Of a DNA stretch of 64,000 nucleotides, positions 60,529 through 64,000 are shown in pieces. The DNA lies in assembly GCF_016464375.1 (NCBI RefSeq), contig NZ_JADDIU010000001.1:186001-250000 (forward strand), in the 5' to 3' direction. Below the pieces are notes generated by a model. The model worked only from the letters and a program-made list of their open reading frames with translations. It was not told where the DNA came from and did no database searches. Numbering within the stretch: the first letter of the stretch is position 1; the number at the start of each line of letters is the position of its first letter. Origin of the DNA: Bacillus renqingensis. Lineage in GTDB: Bacteria > Bacillota > Bacilli > Bacillales > Cytobacillaceae. Position numbers and translations under genes: made by a program.

Positions 60529-61472
60529 AACTTATCCTCCTTTAAGGCATCGATTACGCTTGCAGCACTTGTTTCATCCGATACAGAATATGTTGTGACC
60601 GTCTTATCGATTTTTTTTGTTAACCCGGAGAGAACTTTCCCAGGGCCAATTTCTATAAAGGTGTCTACACCTAGCGCTATCATCTTTTTTACGGAATCCT
60701 CCCACAAAACAGGAGAATAGAGCTGTTCAATTAATTTTTCCTTGATTTCAGCACTTGAGGTAAGCGGTTCTGCCGTCACATTTGCCACCACCGGAATGCG
60801 GGCATTGCTCATTTCAATTGCATCCAATACTTCACGCAGCTGTTTGGCAGCCGGTTTCATTAATGGCGAATGAAATGGTCCACTGACCTCAAGCGGCAAC
60901 ACCCGTTTTGCACCCGCTTCTTTTGCTTTTGTTCCAGCGAGTTCTACGCCTGCCTTCGAACCGGAAATAACAATTTGTCCTGGGCAATTTAGATTGGCCA
61001 ATGCCACAGGAGAGCCTGATTCTGTAACTTCCTTTGTAACAGCTGACAATTTATCGCGGTCAAGGCCTAATACAGCAGCCATCGAACCTTCTCCGTTCGG
61101 TACGGCATGTTCCATAAATTCGCCTCTTTTTCGAACGACATAAACGCCAGATTCGAAGCTTAAGACACCAGCGGCGACAAGAGCAGTATATTCCCCAAGA
61201 CTATGGCCGGCAACAAAGTCAGCCTTCACACCGCATTGTTGAAAAAAATGTAAAATTGCTATACTTGTTGTTAACAGAGCAGGCTGTGTATTTACCGTTA
61301 ATGTCAGCTCTTCTTTAGGCCCTTCGAAAATCAAACGGCTTAAAGGGGCGGCTAACGTTTCGTCCGCCTTGGTAAAATACGCCATGACCTCCGGGTATTT
61401 GTCTGCAAGCTCTTTCCCCATTCCTACCGTTTGCGATCCTTGACCTGGAAACACAAATGCAATCTTTCTCAT
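60525..61472 (-). CDS. fabD: Malonyl-CoA:ACP transacylase FabD
   Basis: 315 residues. It loads malonyl groups onto ACP. The nucleophile S91 is in GHSLGEYTA, with [11 protein letters not shown] at 8-18 and the histidine in [11 protein letters not shown] near 200. Follows plsX by 11 bases. Confidence 0.97.
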   Translation of the reverse strand: MRKIAFVFPGQGSQTVGMGKELADKYPEVMAYFTKADETLAAPLSRLIFEGPKEELTLTVNTQPALLTTSIAILHFFQQCGVKADFVAGHSLGEYTALVAAGVLSFESGVYVVRKRGEFMEHAVPNGEGSMAAVLGLDRDKLSAVTKEVTESGSPVALANLNCPGQIVISGSKAGVELAGTKAKEAGAKRVLPLEVSGPFHSPLMKPAAKQLREVLDAIEMSNARIPVVANVTAEPLTSSAEIKEKLIEQLYSPVLWEDSVKKMIALGVDTFIEIGPGKVLSGLTKKIDKTVTTYSVSDETSAASVIDALKEDKL

Positions 61473-61483
61473 TGAATCACTCC

Positions 61484-62476
61484 CTATTTTTGTATTGCCT
61501 CTCCTACTGATTGTTTAATCAGGCTGACAACATTATTGGTGACCATTTCTCGTGTTTGTCCTACGGCACTAAATAACGCCTGGGCATTGGAAGAACCATG
61601 GGCTTTTATGACCGGGGCTTTTAAACCAAATAGTGCTGCACCGCCGTATTCTGAATAATCCAGTTTATTTTTCAGTTCCTTTAGGTTTGGTTTTAAAACA
61701 GCTGCAGCAAGCTTGCTTTTAACGCTGCCCGTTAGTGCTGATTTTAACATTTTAAACATCGCAAAGGCGGTACCTTCAATCGTTTTTAATACCATATTGC
61801 CGGTAAATCCATCGGTAATGACGACATCGGCGACACCGTTAAGCAAGTCACGTGCCTCTACATTGCCAACAAAATTCAGGTTCGCTGTTTTTAACAGATC
61901 AAAGGCGTGCTTTGTCAGCTCATTTCCCTTTTTTTCTTCTGTACCGATATTTAACAGCCCTACCCTTGGGCTGGATTGACCCCTTACCTTTTGACAATAA
62001 ATGGAACCCATGATCGCATACTGAAGCAAATGTTCCGGTTTAGCATCGGCATTGGCACCTACATCTAAAAGCAAAAAGCCTTCTCCTTCTATTGTTGGCA
62101 ATGTCGGCGCTAATGCCGGACGATCAATTCCGGCAATTCTTCCAACCACAAATAGACCTGCAGCCATCAGTGCACCCGTATTTCCTGCGGAAAGACAGGC
62201 ATCTGCTAACCCATCCGCAACTTGCCTTGCCGCTAACACCATGGAGGCATTTTTCTTGCGGCGTACTGCTCTCGCCGGTTCATCCGTACCTAAGATAACC
62301 TCATTTGTATGTATAATAGAAATTCGTTCATGGTCTATTAATGTTTCTTTTATTCTGGATTCATCGCCAACTAGAATAATTTGAATATCAGGGAATGTTT
62401 CTACTGCCTTCATTGCCCCTAGGACGATTTCTTTCGGGGCATTGTCGCCACCCATCGCATCGATTGCAAGTTTCAT
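61484..62476 (-). CDS. plsX: Phosphate acyltransferase PlsX
   Basis: 330 residues from [25 protein letters not shown] lies six bases upstream and the Met three codons earlier touches it. PlsX makes acyl-phosphate from acyl-ACP for phospholipid synthesis. [13 protein letters not shown] and [17 protein letters not shown] are diagnostic. The gene follows fapR by 12 bases. Confidence 0.97.
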   Translation of the reverse strand: MKLAIDAMGGDNAPKEIVLGAMKAVETFPDIQIILVGDESRIKETLIDHERISIIHTNEVILGTDEPARAVRRKKNASMVLAARQVADGLADACLSAGNTGALMAAGLFVVGRIAGIDRPALAPTLPTIEGEGFLLLDVGANADAKPEHLLQYAIMGSIYCQKVRGQSSPRVGLLNIGTEEKKGNELTKHAFDLLKTANLNFVGNVEARDLLNGVADVVITDGFTGNMVLKTIEGTAFAMFKMLKSALTGSVKSKLAAAVLKPNLKELKNKLDYSEYGGAALFGLKAPVIKAHGSSNAQALFSAVGQTREMVTNNVVSLIKQSVGEAIQK

Positions 62477-62488
62477 TTGTCTCATCCT

Positions 62489-63055
62489 TTAATGATTTTT
62501 CGAACGATACATTTCAAAGTCTCCGGTAAAGACAAGTTCCTTATTTACATAACTTGTTACATTCACAAAGGTTCTGCCATTCGTCGCATCAATTTTGTTT
62601 ACCCTTGCTTTTGCTACCACACGCTCGTTTAATTTAACCGAGCGTTTAAATTGAATATTAGCCTTAGCTGTTAAGGCCAGCTCATCGTTTATGACGGCTA
62701 CTGCCAGTGAATTGGCCTGGGCAAACAAATGATGTCCACGGGCAATTTGATTTCGTTTAAAAACATGTTCTTCCTTTACATCAAAAATCGAAATGGCACT
62801 TTCGTCCAGCACGATATCGATAATTTCTCCAATGACTTCCTCAAGCGGCAATGAGCGGACTTGCGCCTCAAATCGTTTCTCTGCCACCGTTTTAATCCGT
62901 TCACGAAGCTCTGGAATTGACAATTCCAATCTGTCGAGACGAATCGTCTGCACGCTCACTTTAAACTTATCAGCGAGCTCTTCATCCGTGACAAATGGAT
63001 TTTCGTTAATCGTTGCGGCTAGCAATGCTTGACGTTCTTTCTTATTTCTTCGCAT
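62489..63055 (-). CDS. fapR: Fatty acid biosynthesis repressor FapR
   Basis: 188 residues. FapR represses fatty-acid and phospholipid genes; malonyl-CoA releases it from DNA. An N-terminal helix-turn-helix ([28 protein letters not shown]) is joined to a C-terminal hot-dog fold (about 80-185). Its own promoter carries a FapR box (63076-63092), so it is autoregulated. Confidence 0.97.
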   Translation of the reverse strand: MRRNKKERQALLAATINENPFVTDEELADKFKVSVQTIRLDRLELSIPELRERIKTVAEKRFEAQVRSLPLEEVIGEIIDIVLDESAISIFDVKEEHVFKRNQIARGHHLFAQANSLAVAVINDELALTAKANIQFKRSVKLNERVVAKARVNKIDATNGRTFVNVTSYVNKELVFTGDFEMYRSKNH

Positions 63056-63075
63056 TTATGACACCGTCCGAGATC

Positions 63076-63092
63076 TTATGACTAGGTACTAA
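63076..63092 (-). promoter_or_regulatory. FapR operator
   Basis: Read on the minus strand TTAGTACCTAGTCATAA, close to the B. subtilis FapR consensus TTAGTACCTRGTCTTAA. It lies right after the -10 of the fapR promoter, where bound FapR would block transcription. Confidence 0.85.
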
Positions 63093-63096
63093 GAGT

Positions 63097-63125
63097 AGTA
63101 TAAAATTTAAAAAAGCAGATTGCAA
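63097..63125 (-). promoter_or_regulatory. Sigma-A promoter of the fapR-plsX-fabD-fabG-acpP operon
   Basis: TTGCAA (63120-63125), 17 bases, TATACT (63097-63102). The -35 lies inside the 3' arm of the recG terminator. Confidence 0.8.
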
Positions 63126-63156
63126 GGATAACTTTTAAATCCTGCAATCTACTTTT
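63111..63156 (-). terminator. Intrinsic terminator of recG
   Basis: AGATTGCAGGAT and ATCCTTGCAATCT pair on the minus strand with one bulge, extended by AAAAG/CTTTT, followed by TTTTTT. It starts six bases after the recG stop codon. Confidence 0.8.
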
Positions 63157-63161
63157 CTTTT

Positions 63162-64000
63162 TTAATCCAGCTTTTCTCCTTCTAAAACCCCTGATTCTTC
63201 CAGCTGGTTTCTTAAATATTGATATTCGGAGGAGGACCAAAAATACGGCGATTGGATTAAAATCGCGGCATCATTTCTTGCTGTTTCAAGGGCGCGGTAA
63301 TCATGAACCATATCCGCTACCTTAAATTCCGGAATGCCGCTTTGTTTTTTTCCAAAGAAGTCACCAGGTCCCCTAAGCTCTAAGTCTTTTTCACTAAGGA
63401 CGAAGCCATCATTCGTCTCCGTCATGATTCTCATTCTTTCCTGCCCTGTTTCAGATTTTGGACTTGCCAGTAAAACACAAAAGGACTGGTCGCTTCCACG
63501 GCCAACACGTCCACGCAGCTGATGCAGCTGTGAAAGTCCAAATCTTTCGGCATCATAAATAACCATAATGGTCGCATTCGGGACGTTAACCCCCACTTCC
63601 ACAACCGTAGTCGAAACAAGTACCTGCACCTCATTCCTACTAAATGCCTTCATGACGGAATCTTTTTCCTCTGCACTTAAACGTCCATGCATAAGGCCTA
63701 CTCGATAGCGATTTTGAAAATAATGGCTTAATGCCGTATGAACGTCAATGGCATTTTGGACATCCAGCTTATCCGATTCTTCAATTAAGGGACAAATGAC
63801 GTAAGCCTGATGCCCCTTAACCAATTGTTTTTCGACAAATGCAAGAACCCGTTCCAGCATTTCCGGTTTCGCCCAGTAGGTCTCAATCGTCTTTCTTCCT
63901 GCAGGCATTTCATCAATAACGGAAACGTCCATCTCGCCGAAAACGGTAATCGCAAGTGTACGGGGAATTGGAGTTGCCGTCATAAACAGTACGTCGGGAT
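63162..64000 (-). CDS. recG: ATP-dependent DNA helicase RecG, C-terminal part
   Basis: About 279 C-terminal codons; the gene runs off the right edge. RecG remodels stalled forks and Holliday junctions. The fragment starts in helicase motif III ([11 protein letters not shown]) and includes motifs [37 protein letters not shown] and [12 protein letters not shown], followed by the C-terminal [23 protein letters not shown]. Reading frame continues from the first base of its strand at 64000, so there is no start here. Confidence 0.96.
   Translation of the reverse strand, partial: PDVLFMTATPIPRTLAITVFGEMDVSVIDEMPAGRKTIETYWAKPEMLERVLAFVEKQLVKGHQAYVICPLIEESDKLDVQNAIDVHTALSHYFQNRYRVGLMHGRLSAEEKDSVMKAFSRNEVQVLVSTTVVEVGVNVPNATIMVIYDAERFGLSQLHQLRGRVGRGSDQSFCVLLASPKSETGQERMRIMTETNDGFVLSEKDLELRGPGDFFGKKQSGIPEFKVADMVHDYRALETARNDAAILIQSPYFWSSSEYQYLRNQLEESGVLEGEKLD

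Overview
The window is a piece of a Bacillaceae chromosome (Bacillus-like, moderately A+T-rich). Nearly every gene lies on the minus strand. The order from right to left is the classic Bacillus translation, lipid and cell-division region: recG, fapR-plsX-fabD-fabG-acpP, rnc, smc, ftsY, [accessory operon], ylxM, ffh, rpsP, khpA, ylqD, rimM, trmD, rplS, lepB, rbgA, rnhB, sucC, sucD, dprA, topA, trmFO, hslV, hslU, codY, rpsB, tsf, pyrH, frr, uppS, cdsA, dxr, rseP, polC, rimP, nusA, rnpM (ylxR), ylxQ, infB, rbfA, truB, ribF, rpsO, pnp, ylxY, and the first codons of mlpA/ymxG at the left edge. No rRNA, tRNA, CRISPR array, prophage or insertion sequence was seen.

The core genes work together in a few blocks. 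FapR with PlsX/FabD/FabG/ACP starts fatty-acid and phospholipid synthesis; UppS, CdsA and Dxr supply isoprenoid carriers and CDP-diacylglycerol. Rnc, Smc, FtsY, Ffh, YlxM and LepB serve RNA processing, chromosome organisation and the signal-recognition and secretion pathway. RpsP, RimM, TrmD, RplS, RbgA, RpsB, Tsf, Frr, RimP, NusA, InfB, RbfA, TruB and RpsO build or run the ribosome. HslUV and CodY link proteolysis and nutrient sensing.

Against the B. subtilis gene order several genes are missing at their usual places: the fla/che operon (codY-rpsB junction), xerC/codV (trmFO-hslV), proS (rseP-polC), ylxP (infB-rbfA) and ylqG/ylqH (rnhB-sucC). The two ends of each gap are intact, so these look like clean lineage losses or relocations.

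Two things stand out. First, an eight-gene, tightly overlapping operon (41.5-53.8 kb) sits between ftsY and ylxM-ffh. It encodes a signal-peptide-bearing membrane protein with an amidotransferase-like fold, an ABC-2 exporter pair, a coiled-coil membrane protein with a Gly/Ser/Asn-rich segment, a MoxR AAA+ ATPase, a DUF58 protein, a BatA-like VWA membrane protein and a large membrane protein with two VWA domains. Its substrate and role are unknown; it is the best candidate for an undescribed system here. Second, at least seven intergenic copies or fragments of a structured repeat share the same outer ends but carry different centres. Copies differ by compensatory base changes that keep the stems paired, which points to a selected RNA or cruciform structure.

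Regulatory sites that can be read directly include a FapR operator with its promoter inside the recG terminator, sigma-A promoters for ylxM-ffh, rpsB, rplS, sucC, topA, polC, rpsO and rimP, candidate r-protein leaders (L19, S15, S2), and a dozen intrinsic terminators.
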